A stretch of 64,000 nt of DNA, taken from assembly GCA_026874595.1 (NCBI GenBank), contig CM049311.1, positions 60,206,453 to 60,270,452 of the forward strand, given 5' to 3'. The notes beneath the pieces were generated by a model. The model did no database searches. It was not told the origin of the DNA and saw only the letters and a list, made by a program, of their open reading frames with translations. The stretch's first letter is position 1; every line of letters begins with the position of its first letter. The position numbers and the translations under genes were made by a program. Source of the DNA: Sipunculus nudus (Eukaryota; Annelida; Sipuncula; Golfingiida; Sipunculidae). Shown piece by piece: positions 1-10,330 of this stretch.

Positions 1-492
1 CTTTCAATCATATGGGTACTTAAACGATTAAAAAAATTAACATCTGTCCTGTCATTTTCTATGATTATCTTGTCATTGTTAATGACAATCCTTGGCCATT
101 TTTAATGGAAATGATCATGGTGTCTGAAGCTCCATATGGTTCACTTTAATTGGTTTTTGATGAGTCGCAAAACGGGATGGGAAATTGTGCATACCTTTAT
201 ATGAAGGTAAGGTGCGTGCAACAAAAAAATTCTTCAGGTAATAATAAGGCTATTTTCCCAGTTTCAATTAGTGTATAACTATTGTACATCATTTTGCGGA
301 ACACTTTCTCATAAAGACAGAATAGTAACGTTTCCTAAAAACTAAGACGTTTACCTTTATATCAGATTTTTTTTTTATTTTACCCCAATTTGTCCAGCTC
401 ATTATGAATATAACAGATGACAGATTTTTTCCCATTTGAAATACAGGTCCTTCTTTGGAATTCAGACTTCTATTCTACTGTTAAGTATTAGC

Positions 493-529
493 ATGTGGGT
501 TCACAAAATACAGCTAGCGTTATTGACAG
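493..529 (+). CDS. Lectin-like gene exon 1: start of signal peptide
   Basis: ATG at 493 opens MWVHKIQLALLT and one further base, followed by a good donor (GTAAGA at 530). Ends in phase 1. Together with the next exon it makes a textbook secretion signal, which is the reason for choosing this start. Confidence 0.6.
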
Positions 530-929
530 GTAAGACACCATGGAAACTATTTCACCAGTAAATTACGCATATTTAATAAACAAAATCCGCACTTTGTCTG
601 ACACAGATTATTTACATATTGGGGCTTACAGGTTAATTTCGTATTTGATAGGCCTGGTATGTTCCACCGGAACCGCGCTCAGTGTCGACGGTCATCAATC
701 TTCAGTGAATTCTTCTACAGTGCAAAAGAAGAAAGACGGCAAACTTCCTGTTTCTCAAAATGATGTTTATGAGCCAAGCTGTACGGATCTAGACCTCCCA
801 TGCTAAGTCCTGACATACATAAGTCAGGTGTCACTGACATGCCAGCACATTCATAGGTGAAATATTTGCAGTGGTAACTTATTAGCCCATTCAATACTTC
901 TATAATCGTTTCAACACGATTTAAATATA

Positions 930-990
<61 letters not shown>

Positions 991-3900
991 GACCTTTGTA
1001 TAAGAGAAGTCGAGGTTTTCTCACAATTAAATTGTTGCTCTTTTTTTAAGGTTTTATTTTGCAGATGTCAATCAGTATCTCTCTCTGCTTGCACGCCTCT
1101 TTACACCACTCATTTTTAAGGCGGTTCAGTTGCTCTAACAGCAGATATATGATTGTTCCTGTTTGTATCACTACAGTTTATGAAAAATGTCCATAAATCA
1201 TTTTTCTAAATGCACAATTCAGCGCTGATTCTTACTGCAGCTCGGTATAGTTCTAATAGTAGGGATAGGACTGTCTCGGCATTAAAATTCCTCACCTTAC
1301 AGAAGCGGAGCGGATCCACGGGGGTTGATCCGGACCCCAACCCCATTTTCCTCCCGGGTTGGACCTCTCCTTTTCCTAACTCCTGGATCCGCCCCTGACC
1401 CATGTGTCTTTCAGCACAGATCCCATTGTAATTGGTTTAAAAATCCTTAGGATATCACTGCATGTGTGGGCCAATGGTCCCAAAGTATACAGATATGTAT
1501 TCTTCTATATATCAGTGTTCCCAAAATACATATATCATTGTACTAGCTGATAAACCCGGTATACCGGGCTTTTTACCGGGGTTGGGGAGATATATTTACT
1601 GAGATGTTGAATGTTGGCTCATATTTTATTCTAAAAGTTAAAAGAAATTTTAGTGGGATACTCTCTGAATACGATATGTACAAATATTTTTTTACAGTTA
1701 TTTTGTGGTGCTGTGCTCGTGGCCAAAAAAATCTCAACCCGGTATGTTTACCTTTTAGACCTGGTCAGTGATGGTTTACATTGCGAACCGGAATGAGACG
1801 CGGGGGCATTCAGTGTTTCGTTGATATTTGACTGGCTTCTATCGTTGGACGTATAAAGAATAGGTTGATGTGAGGAACACATGAACGATTAATCAAATGT
1901 TCTTTGCAAGGAAACTGTTCCTGAAGAAAGAATTAAAAATATGCATACATGGTAAGTAGCAGAGATGGACCGAACGGGACTACAGCAGAGGGTCCGTATC
2001 AAATTTTCAGCCACCGCAACCTTTTTTCATCGTATCAGAAAAAATATGAGGCCTTCAAAATCCTCCACCACCCCACCCTAGCCCTTGAATTAGGTTTTGT
2101 CATTAATCCTGCTGGGTTGAACTCTCCATTTCATAAAGCGAGAAACATGTTTTTTTTTCTTTTACTGGCCACGCACGTGGGTGAGAGCCTCGTTCAAATG
2201 TAAGCCAGACATGATCAAATCCCTCACTGAAAGCAAGCTTCATATGAACAATTACCTTAGTGTTGGAGGATGAGTGACCACGATACACGCATTCCGGTGA
2301 TTGCCGAAGGCAGTTCGGCTGTGCTCGGTAAAAAAACCCGGAAAAATCACTCAAAATTATATGTACATTAAAAATTATTTATTTTCATATCGCCATGTCA
2401 CTGAGGGGATAATAGCCATTAAAATGATGTATGGCACAGTATTGTACACAACGCGGTTTTAGAGAACATTGCGAACAAACGTGAACCGAATTCCTTTTAT
2501 AAGTATTAGATTTGTATGTCGACATTCTTCTGGGATACCTTTTGAATCTGTATATCAAAGCTCCCTTACTAGAGGTATCATAATTTCAGTATTTGCAATA
2601 GAACATAGTATATGTGTATTGTGTATCAATGTGTATCAACCAGCATAAGACTACATGAGCACCATTATCAGCTCTTCTTTGTCGTTCCGTTTTTCTTTTC
2701 ATGGACCAGACTTTGTCTGCACCCAGTGGTGTCACGGTCAATGTATCTTTATACATTGAAAATATAATATAATAAATATAAATCGTCCATAAACCAGATA
2801 TTACTTGTATTTTATACTTTAAACTGTTTTTGCTTTAGCAATTCTACCAACTACTGATACAGGTGTTAATACAGGTAAGTCTTCTGTCTCCTGGCAGTAA
2901 TATTTGGTCAGGTCTTCTTTATCGTTCCGTTTTTCTTTTCATGGACTAGACTTTATCTTTACCCAATGATGCATCGGTCACCGTATCTTTATACATTGAA
3001 AATTGATATAATTTATATATACTTTTACTTTTTTTTATATTTTATTCTGTTTTCACTTCAGCAGTTCAACCAACTACTGAAACGAGTTTAAATACAGGTA
3101 AGTCTTCCGTCACCTGGCAGTAATATTTGGTCAGCTTTTCTTTAATTTAATTATCGTTTAGTTTTTCTTTCATGGACTAGACTTTATCTTTACCCAATGG
3201 TGCATCGGTCACCGTATCTTTATACATTCAAAATATAATATAATTAATATAATCGTCAGTAAACGCTGCCAAAACAAGATGTTTCATGTATTTTTTACTT
3301 CATACTGTTTCGATTTCAGTAATTTTACAAACTTCTGAAACCAGTTTGAATACAGGTAACTCTTCCGTCACCTGGCAGTCATATTTGGTCACCCCAATCT
3401 TCAAAGCCTCTCATGTTATAATATCAGACTTGTTATATGAATGATGTTGTTTGTGAATCCAGGATTCCAGGATTTATCTATATTCGATACCCATTGAACG
3501 CCTAATACAAAACTCATAAAGGATATATATTAATAGACCTAATATATTTTCCTTCAACCGTATTTCGTTATTTTTCAACAGATTACAGAAAATGCGAAAC
3601 CAACCAAAATTGCAATAACATTATTTCTTTAATATCTGGGGTGTTCTCAATATATAACTACTTGTGCATTTGTATTGTGACTGTCTCAAAAAGACTTTCT
3701 CAACAACATGTACCTCGTGTCAACATTGCAATTTATAAACAGCTGTCACATATCACATACAGACAGTTGTTACAAAGGCTGATATTACCCGTCCAGGCCG
3801 AATGGAGGACAAAAAGGATCTTGCTACAAGATAATTCTGAAACTGTTAAAATGGAGAGTCTCACGTTACATATGTAACGGGTCAGGGGGTGACCTTGTCA

Positions 3901-4123
3901 GCATAGAAACGGAAGAGGAACAAAACCATATTGGCGAACTCCTGTCGGGTTAGTTGACAACTGTTACAAAAATGTATGGTTTGAAAAGTGGCGCAGGTCT
4001 TTATAAGCACAAACAACAAAAATCGCCCCTTTGTTCTGGCTCTCAGGTCAACACTTATCATTTGTATAAGAAAACCAGTTAGCGAGACATAACTGCATGA
4101 TCTTGTTGGAAAGGATAAAAAAA

Positions 4124-4177
<54 letters not shown>

Positions 4178-4665
4178 TATATATATATACATATATATAT
4201 TATTATATATAATGATATAATGAAACCTGTGTTTCAGGAGACCCTCCGTAAGGGACTTACCAAAAGTGCAGTTAGATAGAATTAGTTTTTCTTTTCAATA
4301 TAACTTATATTAACTTAGTTAATAGCTCACCACAGTTACACATTAAGCAAGTAAAACACTATGTTCTTCCATCTCAAATAATCACAAGCACAGGTCACAA
4401 ATATAGAGGAGTGTTCTAATCTAACTTCTTTCCTGGTGCCCCGAAAACCTTCTACTCAACTAGTGGATTATACGATCCATCTGCGCAGAAATGGTCATGG
4501 GCGGCCACTGGAAAGGACTTGCAGTTCGTAAACTGGGGAGGAAGTTTCGGCCGGTCCGACTTGTTCCTGGGCGACCTCCTTATTCTAGACTTCTCGCGTG
4601 AGTATCGCTGGATGACCGACTGGACAACGTCCACGTACCATGCAATTTGTGAAAAGTCTTTATAG
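493..4665 (+). CDS. Secreted C-type-lectin-like protein, multi-exon, possibly decaying
   Basis: Model: coding exons 493-529, 652-780, 2839-2874, 3062-3097, 3320-3355, perhaps one starting at 3582, then 3808-3948 and about 4420-4665. Joining the first two exons gives a signal peptide with hydrophobic core IQLALLTGLVCSTGTA. Three mini-exons then add Thr-rich stalk segments (such as QPTTETSLNT). The CTLD begins GSCYKI, continues with GGDLVSIETEEEQ, and ends with KWSWAATGK, FVNWGG and YHAICEK before a TAG. CTLDs typically bind carbohydrate or protein ligands outside the cell; a secreted recognition protein is likely, ligand unknown. All introns up to 3949 are phase 1, which supports the model. 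Odd points: the inner disulfide cysteines are missing, and no in-frame AG acceptor is visible before the last exon (in-frame TAA at 4417-4419, no AG between 4420 and 4461). The gene may be non-functional, or an exon boundary may be missed. Confidence 0.6.
652..780 (+). CDS. Lectin-like gene exon 2: end of signal peptide and linker
   Basis: Acceptor TTTGATAG at 644-651, entered in phase 1. Codes GLVCSTGTALSVDG, completing the signal peptide, then a polar linker rich in Ser, Lys and Gln. The proposed donor at 781 (GTACGG) is weak; it was chosen because it keeps phase 1 and avoids the in-frame stop at 804-806. Confidence 0.5.
930..990. repeat. (AT)n microsatellite
   Basis: Nearly uninterrupted TA dinucleotides in intron 2 of the lectin-like gene. 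Confidence 0.95.
1300..1397. mobile_element. Short TIR-like element ending GGATCCGCCCCTG
   Basis: About 98 bp between CAGAAGCGGAGCGGATCC and CTCCTGGATCCGCCCCTG, which are imperfect inverted repeats sharing the GGATCC core. A related copy lies at 30485-30675. It lies in intron 2 of the lectin-like gene. I see no clear TSD, so the superfamily is left open. Confidence 0.5.
1400..2670. other. Lectin-like gene intron 2, mostly unannotated
   Basis: No convincing exon is seen. The only notable stretch is 1550-1590, with clustered CCGG words (AAACCCGGTATACCGGGC) that look like one end of a dispersed repeat; its extent cannot be determined here. Confidence 0.4.
2839..2874 (+). CDS. Lectin-like gene mini-exon a (stalk)
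   Basis: 36 bp, symmetrical phase 1-1, codes AILPTTDTGVNT plus a split codon. Acceptor TGCTTTAG, donor GTAAGT. First of three duplicated cassettes; skipping or including any of them keeps the reading frame. Confidence 0.65.
3062..3097 (+). CDS. Lectin-like gene mini-exon b (stalk)
   Basis: 36 bp, phase 1-1, codes AVQPTTETSLNT. The other two frames contain stops, and phase 1 is the only open frame, matching the neighbouring cassettes. Acceptor CACTTCAG, donor GTAAGT. Confidence 0.65.
3320..3355 (+). CDS. Lectin-like gene mini-exon c (stalk)
   Basis: 36 bp, phase 1-1, codes VILQTSETSLNT. Acceptor GATTTCAG, donor GTAACT (weaker than the GTAAGT of the other two). Thr/Ser-rich, so potentially O-glycosylated in the secretory pathway. 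Confidence 0.6.
3582..3640 (+). CDS. Possible further lectin-like exon (uncertain)
   Basis: A good acceptor (TTTTTCAACAG) ends at 3581 and a phase-1 entry gives DYRKCETNQNCNN. The frame stays open to 3877, but I find no convincing phase-1 donor, so the 3' end given here is arbitrary. It may instead be chance. Confidence 0.25.
3808..3948 (+). CDS. C-type lectin domain, N-terminal half
   Basis: Codes GQKGSCYKI, then WRVSRYICNG and GGDLVSIETEEEQNHIGELL, the first half of a CTLD: the first Cys, the helix and the GGDLVSI strand are all recognisable. Entry is placed at the AG ending at 3807 because it gives phase 1; an AG ending at 3816 would also fit. The donor is GTTAGT at 3949, phase 1. Confidence 0.65.
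4127..4210. repeat. (AT)n microsatellite
   Basis: TA dinucleotide array in the intron between the two CTLD exons. Confidence 0.95.
4420..4665 (+). CDS. C-type lectin domain, C-terminal half
   Basis: The frame reads FYSTSGLYD, KWSWAATGKDLQFVNWGG, YRWMTDWTTS and YHAICEKSL, then TAG at 4663. The Trp-rich core, NWG and final ICEK are typical of CTLDs. The 5' edge is unknown: the frame is blocked by TAA at 4417-4419 and no suitable AG follows it. The usual Cys before and after the YRW strand are replaced (Asp/Leu region and Thr), so only the outer disulfide remains possible. A calcium-binding EPN/QPD motif is not visible, so sugar binding of the classical kind is doubtful. Confidence 0.6.
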   Translation, partial: SNFFPGAPKTFYSTSGLYDPSAQKWSWAATGKDLQFVNWGGSFGRSDLFLGDLLILDFSREYRWMTDWTTSTYHAICEKSL

Positions 4666-4757
4666 AACGTAAAGGATACTGAATATATTATTGACAATCT
4701 TGTGAAAGATAAAGATGTTCTAAGTTCCATTAAATATGATTAGCATAAATAGCAATT

Positions 4758-5560
4758 AACAAGTGACCCATGGGTCATGATGCTCAGCTGACTGGGAAGA
4801 GATTTTATCATCTGAATGGTAGTATATATATACCCATTCAACTGAAGCATCAAACAGATTAACTAACAGGGTGAGATTGTGAAATGCGAAAACTTTAAAA
4901 AAAATACAGGTGGCTCCACCAGTCTGCAGAGACTAATAAAAACACTTAATGGTCAATATCCATGCAAAGAAGTGTGGTGGTCTCTGGATTTGTTGTTCAG
5001 ATACCTCAGCTTTTGTATCAAATTTTCTATTATTCTGAGGGATACTTTGGAGTCCTATAGCTTGAAGGATATGGGTAATAGAGACCTAATTTCAAGTTTC
5101 CACAGACACTTTTCATGGGCCTCCTTGCATGACAAGAATGAAGATTCTAGGTCCAGTTGTTACAATTTGTTCCCTGTTGACAGATAACCACATCTTTAAA
5201 GGTCTCAAAAATAGAGAAAAAAAATCGTAAAAAATCGAAAAAAATAGAGGTGGCGCACCCAGTCTGCTGAAACTGATGGAACACGTCATGATCAATATGT
5301 ATGCCAAAAATCATGAGCATCAGTGTTGTAGTTATTGAGATACTGGGGTTTTTGTATCAAATTTTTCATTATTCTGGGGGAGCCATAAGCTTAATTGATA
5401 TGGGTAAAGAATGGAGATTCTAGGTCCAGTTGTTATGAATTGTGCCCTGTTAACAGATGTTCATATATTTAAAGGTCTCAAAAAAAGAGAAAAAAAATTC
5501 GAAAAAAGCCCGAACAAATACATGTGGTGCCACCAGGCTGCAGAAACTGATGAAACATTT
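4758..5560 (-). mobile_element. Pearl-like (Helitron-related) element fragment, reversed
   Basis: Begins with the reversed 3' end shared by the family: AACAAGTGACCCATGGGTCA (palindrome TGACCCATGGGTCA) followed by TGATGCTCAGCTGACTG. Inside are about two and a half diverged repeat units with the landmarks CTCTGTTACCCATATCC, AATAATGGAAAATTTGATAC and GTGGTGCCACC, all in reverse. The 5' hairpin and GTCC microsatellite are absent, so it is truncated at about 5560. Confidence 0.75.
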
Positions 5561-5599
5561 TTCACTTAATAATGCAGTTGATATACAGTGCAATTCAAA

Positions 5600-7700
5600 T
5601 ATAATGCAATGACAAAACAATCAAAGAAATTAACACATGCATTACACACATACTTATATACAGAATATATATGACATACCATAATTAACACTTAATGTTT
5701 TATATTGAGCAGTATATCTTAATCGATATATGTGTTGTTTGAATATGCAGCCAAGCAAGTCGTTGTACTCGCAGCAGAGAATTTATCATAAATAGTATAC
5801 CATCTTCATAGCATTGGAAGAGTCTATTTGAAGTCTATTTAATCCCGTTGCTACAGTACTGTACTGCATAAGCTTTCGCCGCTGTACACACAACTGAAAC
5901 AGCAATTCTAAAGTGTGCTTGGAATATTCCATTTGGAAACCTTAAACACTAAACTTAGCGAGGCCAAGTCTTTTACCCTTCAGTCATGTTCTGTCCCGTG
6001 TAAAGTATTTTACAATAGGGTCTTGCTGCTTAGCGATGAGTATCCATTACAAAATGTTTAATTTATTTTAAGAAAAATAGAAAGTTTATTAAAAGCTACG
6101 CTCTTTACACGGCGCAATACCCATAGGCCAACTACCTATATCGTATAAGCGCTGTTTGTTATGACCTTGTATCCTGAATCTCTACACCAGAGGGAAGCAC
6201 TGTATTTTGATCCAATCAGATGAGACCCTGTGCTGGAAGACAAAACGGTTTACCAGCCAAGCGAGGAATACACGAAGCCAATATTGTTCATTTCGTTTTG
6301 AGTGACAGCTCATCGCCCCGGCGACCGTTTGAACAGGCCACAGGCTCAAAGAGAATTGCCCCTAACGTGGTTTCTGGGCGGAGCCTGATGCCTGTCGAGT
6401 GTTTGTTGACTTGCATTTGGTTGGCTGCTGGTCGCATCAGCAGTTTTTTTTTTCCAGCAGACAGGCCCATGTGCACCACCTGGTGTTTAAGTGCATCATA
6501 AATGGTCAAAGCAGGCAGCAGGAAAATCAGTAGCTTCTTTAGAAGTGCAAGATTTCCGCTGCCTCGGGATCGTAATTAAAAGCTGGTCCACAGTAACAGT
6601 GTGGGAAAGTACCTGTGATGTTAACAAATCAGCAGTAATGTTCAATAAATTTCACGTCAAGGACAAACAGTTTTTGTACCTATAGGTAACCTACAAATCC
6701 TCATTTTTTTATATTACACATAAACCTGATACGGTTTCTATGATCGATGCACTTACTCAGCAGTGTAATGTAATATTTCCACCGAGTGCTATCAATAACT
6801 TACCTTTGGAGTGTTTTACCTACAAAATTACATCAACGGGTTTTACCGTTCAGAAAAAGGACGCACGCTGGCTCCATCTGTATTTACTTATATATATATT
6901 TGTACTACACTTTTATGCCAGGCCGCAATAGTGAATAAATACTGTATAAATACTGTACCTTGTTCCTTGTGTAAACCACAGTACCGCCACGTTACCAGAC
7001 TTGAAAAGAGGCTAGGATGTATACCAAATGAATTAATGTGTTGTCAGCAAAATAAACGCAATGCCCTGCACACTAATTTTATTCAGAATTGGCTCGAGTT
7101 CAGTGTTGTTTGCGCCGACATTAATTTGAAAATAACGTCCTACTTTTTTTCAAATGTTTCGGACACAGGTATCTATGATTGCACCGTCAATATACTATAT
7201 TTATTTAAAATTTATGCCTTGGCCAGGGCCTGCTCTTTTTCGCTGGCGATATGAATTTCCATTGCTCTAATCTTTGTCCATTTTTCGATTTATGTTACTG
7301 AAATGGGTGATGCGAATCACACCTACAGTGCCAGTGTAAGTATTCTGGGATCCCATCATGTGTGCATTTTCTTTGTGGTTTTCTTCAAAACTCAAGTTTT
7401 TCTCCACAATGAAAGTCCCGTAGCAGGCGCTTAGATTTAAGCGTCGGTCATTACTAAATTCAGTGAACGGATATCAACAGGTTGAACATTTGTTCTTCTA
7501 GATGAACATGAACTAGAAAGGGGTTTGTTCGTAGATTGTACATCCTGCATATATGGATGGTTGTTCAGCATGGTAAATACTTTAACCAAATCATCATGTT
7601 GTTTTACTCTTCAATGCCCGTAAATTTGTAACTGGCGTGTTTTGCGCCTGACACCTGTTTCGTATATGTAATGTAGCAAACACGCGCATTTGTAGGTTTC
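5600..7700. other. No gene or repeat recognised
   Basis: Both strands hold only short open frames (the longest, 6811-7254, has no recognisable motif or codon pattern). No element ends were found. Confidence 0.5.
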
Positions 7701-7744
7701 TTCTACCAAACGTTTATATGGTTTTTGAGGAGGCTCTTCTGTGA

Positions 7745-7885
7745 CTTACATCAGATGATTTTTGTTCCCAAATCGCCCCTAGGATCTCATGAATTCCCAT
7801 TCTGTAAATGACATTAAATGAATTGGTTTTTTTTCCCCAAATTGCCGGTAGGACTTCTTGAATTCCCATGAGACACAGTTGTAGT
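7745..7885. repeat. Two-copy tandem duplication, about 75 bp
   Basis: Two diverged units share TTCCCAAAT(C/T)G(C)C, then GGA(T/C)(C)T..TGAATTCCCAT. The open frames across them on the minus strand look like by-products of the duplication. Confidence 0.5.
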
Positions 7886-8312
7886 CGTCTGTAAAATTCA
7901 TCCTTTTTTGAGCGCGATATTTCTCTAGGTTTCCTGGGTTGTCTATGAAAAAACGCGAGTTTGACTTTTTTTTTGGCCATCGACAGTGTGTTTCCATTGT
8001 CTACAGCATAGAATATACGGTGTGTAATACATAACTCTCTCATGCATAATAATAGGGAAGGGAACGGCCAGCAGACACATTATCCGGTGCTACGTCCGTT
8101 ATTAAGCGCATATTATTCTGTTTCTCATACTTAGATGTTCGAAAAAGAGGCCCCCTTTAAATCCGCCCCCGGTAACATTTCTTCAGTAGTTTAAGAGACC
8201 AGCATTTGCTTGACAAACTTATAGGTGGCGGCAACTGGTTCTTCGCTCAGCTATATAGGAACAAACACTTGCTGACCTCGGCGTTTTATTCCAGAGGCTG
8301 GTCTCTTTTGGT

Positions 8313-8520
8313 CAGTGGCGTCAATTTGTCATCAAGTGTGGGGGAGGGGGGGGGGGCATGACTCTCAGGCGTTGGAGGGTGATGTATTTTTAGAAACAAA
8401 TACACACACATATATTTATATATAATATCAAGGGGTAATTGATTATTTTAACCATCCCCCCAACCCCCACCCCTTCTTAAAATATAAATTTGTTTATTTT
8501 CCATGGATTGTACAACTTGT
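8313..8520 (+). mobile_element. Partial hAT-like element with CAGTGGCGTCA end
   Basis: Starts CAGTGGCGTCAATTTGTCATC, which matches the inverted right end of the complete element at 52244-52690, followed by G-rich tracts, TA-rich sequence and C-rich tracts as in that copy. The other end is not found before the SINE at about 8521, so no TSD can be read. Confidence 0.5.
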
Positions 8521-8720
8521 TATAATAACTAATACGAGGCACTCTCCGTGGTTCGGATGTTGGCGCTCGGTAGTCGGTAAGGGTAGAGGAAACCGGAAGA
8601 CCCGGAGAAAACCACCGACCTTGAACGGGCCACTACAACCCACTCACATAAAGCCACGCCGGGAATCGAGCCCGGGTTGCCAGGGGAGAAGACCGAGCGT
8701 TTTACCACTCAGCTGTCCAG
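8521..8720 (-). mobile_element. tRNA-derived SINE, minus strand
   Basis: On the minus strand a tRNA-like head reads GGACAGCTGAGTGGTAAAAC (box A region, 8705-8716) and GGGCTCGATTCCC (box B, 8661-8673), with CCCGGC after it. A body follows containing GTGGTTTTCTCCGGGTCTTC and CCGGTTTCCTCT. It is not a tRNA gene: the acceptor stem does not pair and the sequence runs on for about 200 bp. The minus-strand 3' end near 8521 is approximate. Confidence 0.75.
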
Positions 8721-8757
8721 CCCCCCCCCCCCCCCCATAAAAAAAGGGGGGGGGGGG
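8721..8757. repeat. C16-loop-G12 inverted homopolymer
   Basis: Sixteen C (8721-8736), nine mostly A (8737-8745), then twelve G (8746-8757). It sits exactly between the SINE head and the start of the next pearl-like element. It can form a 12-bp all-GC hairpin. Confidence 0.95.
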
Positions 8758-8763
8758 TATATA

Positions 8764-10330
8764 CTCCTTTTTAGCTCAGCTGACTATAAGTCATCTGAGC
8801 TATAGTCGTGGTCCATTGTCCGTCGTCCGTCCGTCCGTCTGTCTGTCCGTCCGTCCGTCCGTCTGTCCGGATGTCCGTCCGTAAGACTGGCACGTTTCGA
8901 CACCATTCTGAAATTCGGCATACAGTTAGATGTCCCCAAAATCTCCTACCATGCCGAAAATTGGGTCAATAGGACTTCGTTCCTTCGAGATATTAAGGAA
9001 AAACCTCAATTTTTTATTAGAAATCTATTTTCACACTTCAGGACTGCCTAATATCAAAACCACTCATCTGGTTTTCTTCATATTCACCATAAATATTCCT
9101 CAATATAGTTCCTATGTACATGCCAGATATTAAGTCTGTATTATATAATTTAAAAAAGTTATGGGCCCAAACATAATGGACTTTGTAAAAAAATCAGGAA
9201 GATATTTGGTCACTTAAGACCAAAAGTGTTAAAGGTAGGAACTTTTTTCCAGTAATAAAACTTTAATTAATCAAAATTTAATTGTATACCAAAAATAAGA
9301 TCAAAATCTGTTAATTTTTTTTAAATATTGGCAAAAATATAAAATTTGTACCTTAAATTTTGCCCAACTTTGGCCACGGCACGTTTTTTTCCTGTAAGTA
9401 CTGTGGATTTAATTTTCACAGCATGTATACATAAGGATTTGATCTGTTAAAATCTGAAATTTGAAAATAAAAGCTGCAAAATTAGGCTAGTTATTAAATA
9501 TTTTTGGAGGCTCTTGTTGTATTCCCTTACATTGTCAAGCACTTTGATGACTGTAGGTCATTCAGTGCACATCTCTATGCTCCCCAGGCTGTTGGCATAA
9601 TTTTAGATGTCCCCAAAATCTCCTACCATACCGAAAATTGGGTCATTAGGACTTCGTTCCTTCGAGATATTAAGGAAAAAAACTTCCATAAAAAAAGGTT
9701 ATTGTTACACTTCAAGGCTACCTAATATCAAAACCACTGATCTGTTTTTGATCGTATTTAGTATTCACATTCTCATTTAGTATTCATACATTTTCTATGA
9801 ACATAACAAAAATAGGGTCAGTATTGGGTATTATTTTGAAGTTATGGGCCAAAACATAATGCAATTTTTTTTAAAATCAGGAAATATTTTACTCACCTCA
9901 CATGAAAATTGCTGAACCTAGAGACTTTTTTTCAGGAATATAACTTTATTTAATCAAGATTCAATTGTTCACCCAAAATTGGATCTGAATTTTGCAAATT
10001 TTTTCAAGTTATTAGCATAAATAAAAAATCAATACCTTTAAATTTTGTCCAACTTTGGCACTGTTGATTTAATTTTCACAGCATATATATATAAGGATTT
10101 AATCTTTTAAAATCTGAAATTTCAAAGAAATTGATTGGAAAGAGTAGCTTTTATTCATGTTTTCATACACCATGTCAAGTGTTGTTTACATCTAGCCAAC
10201 CTAGTAGTACAGCCTTCACTTGCATTATGTAACCCACCCCAGGCAGCTTGCCTTGGGTCAGCCTGGCCACTACCAGCAGGCTTCCCCTCTGCCCTGCACT
10301 CCCCCCCCCCCCCCAGATGGTGCATAAACT
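8764..10330 (+). mobile_element. Pearl-like element, about 676-bp tandem units
   Basis: 5' end TTTTTAGCTCAGCTGACT, an imperfect hairpin with AGTCATCTGAGCTA, then a (GTCC/GTCT)n microsatellite (8818-8882). Two tandem units follow; the landmark AGATGTCCCCAAAATCTCC occurs at about 8928 and 9604. Right boundary is uncertain. A shorter relative is at 17550-18290. It carries no transposase gene, so it is non-autonomous. Confidence 0.7.

Larger units (their letters stand above)
2679..3390 (+). repeat. Three tandem genomic units, each carrying one 36-bp exon
   Basis: The stretch TCGTTCCGTTTTTCTTTTCATGGA begins near 2682 and 2922 and, diverged, near 3153, giving units of about 240 and 231 bp. Each unit contains a pyrimidine tract, a mini-exon with AG acceptor and GTAAGT/GTAACT donor, and the shared downstream sequence CACCTGGCAGT. 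This is segmental exon duplication within an intron. Confidence 0.85.

Noticed and set aside
6811-7254. 147-codon frame
   Set aside because: No motif, no recognised domain, and the start is an arbitrary codon in AT-rich sequence; length is within chance for this region.
8640-8720. Possible tRNA gene (minus strand)
   Set aside because: Box A and B are present but there is no pairing acceptor stem and a SINE body follows.
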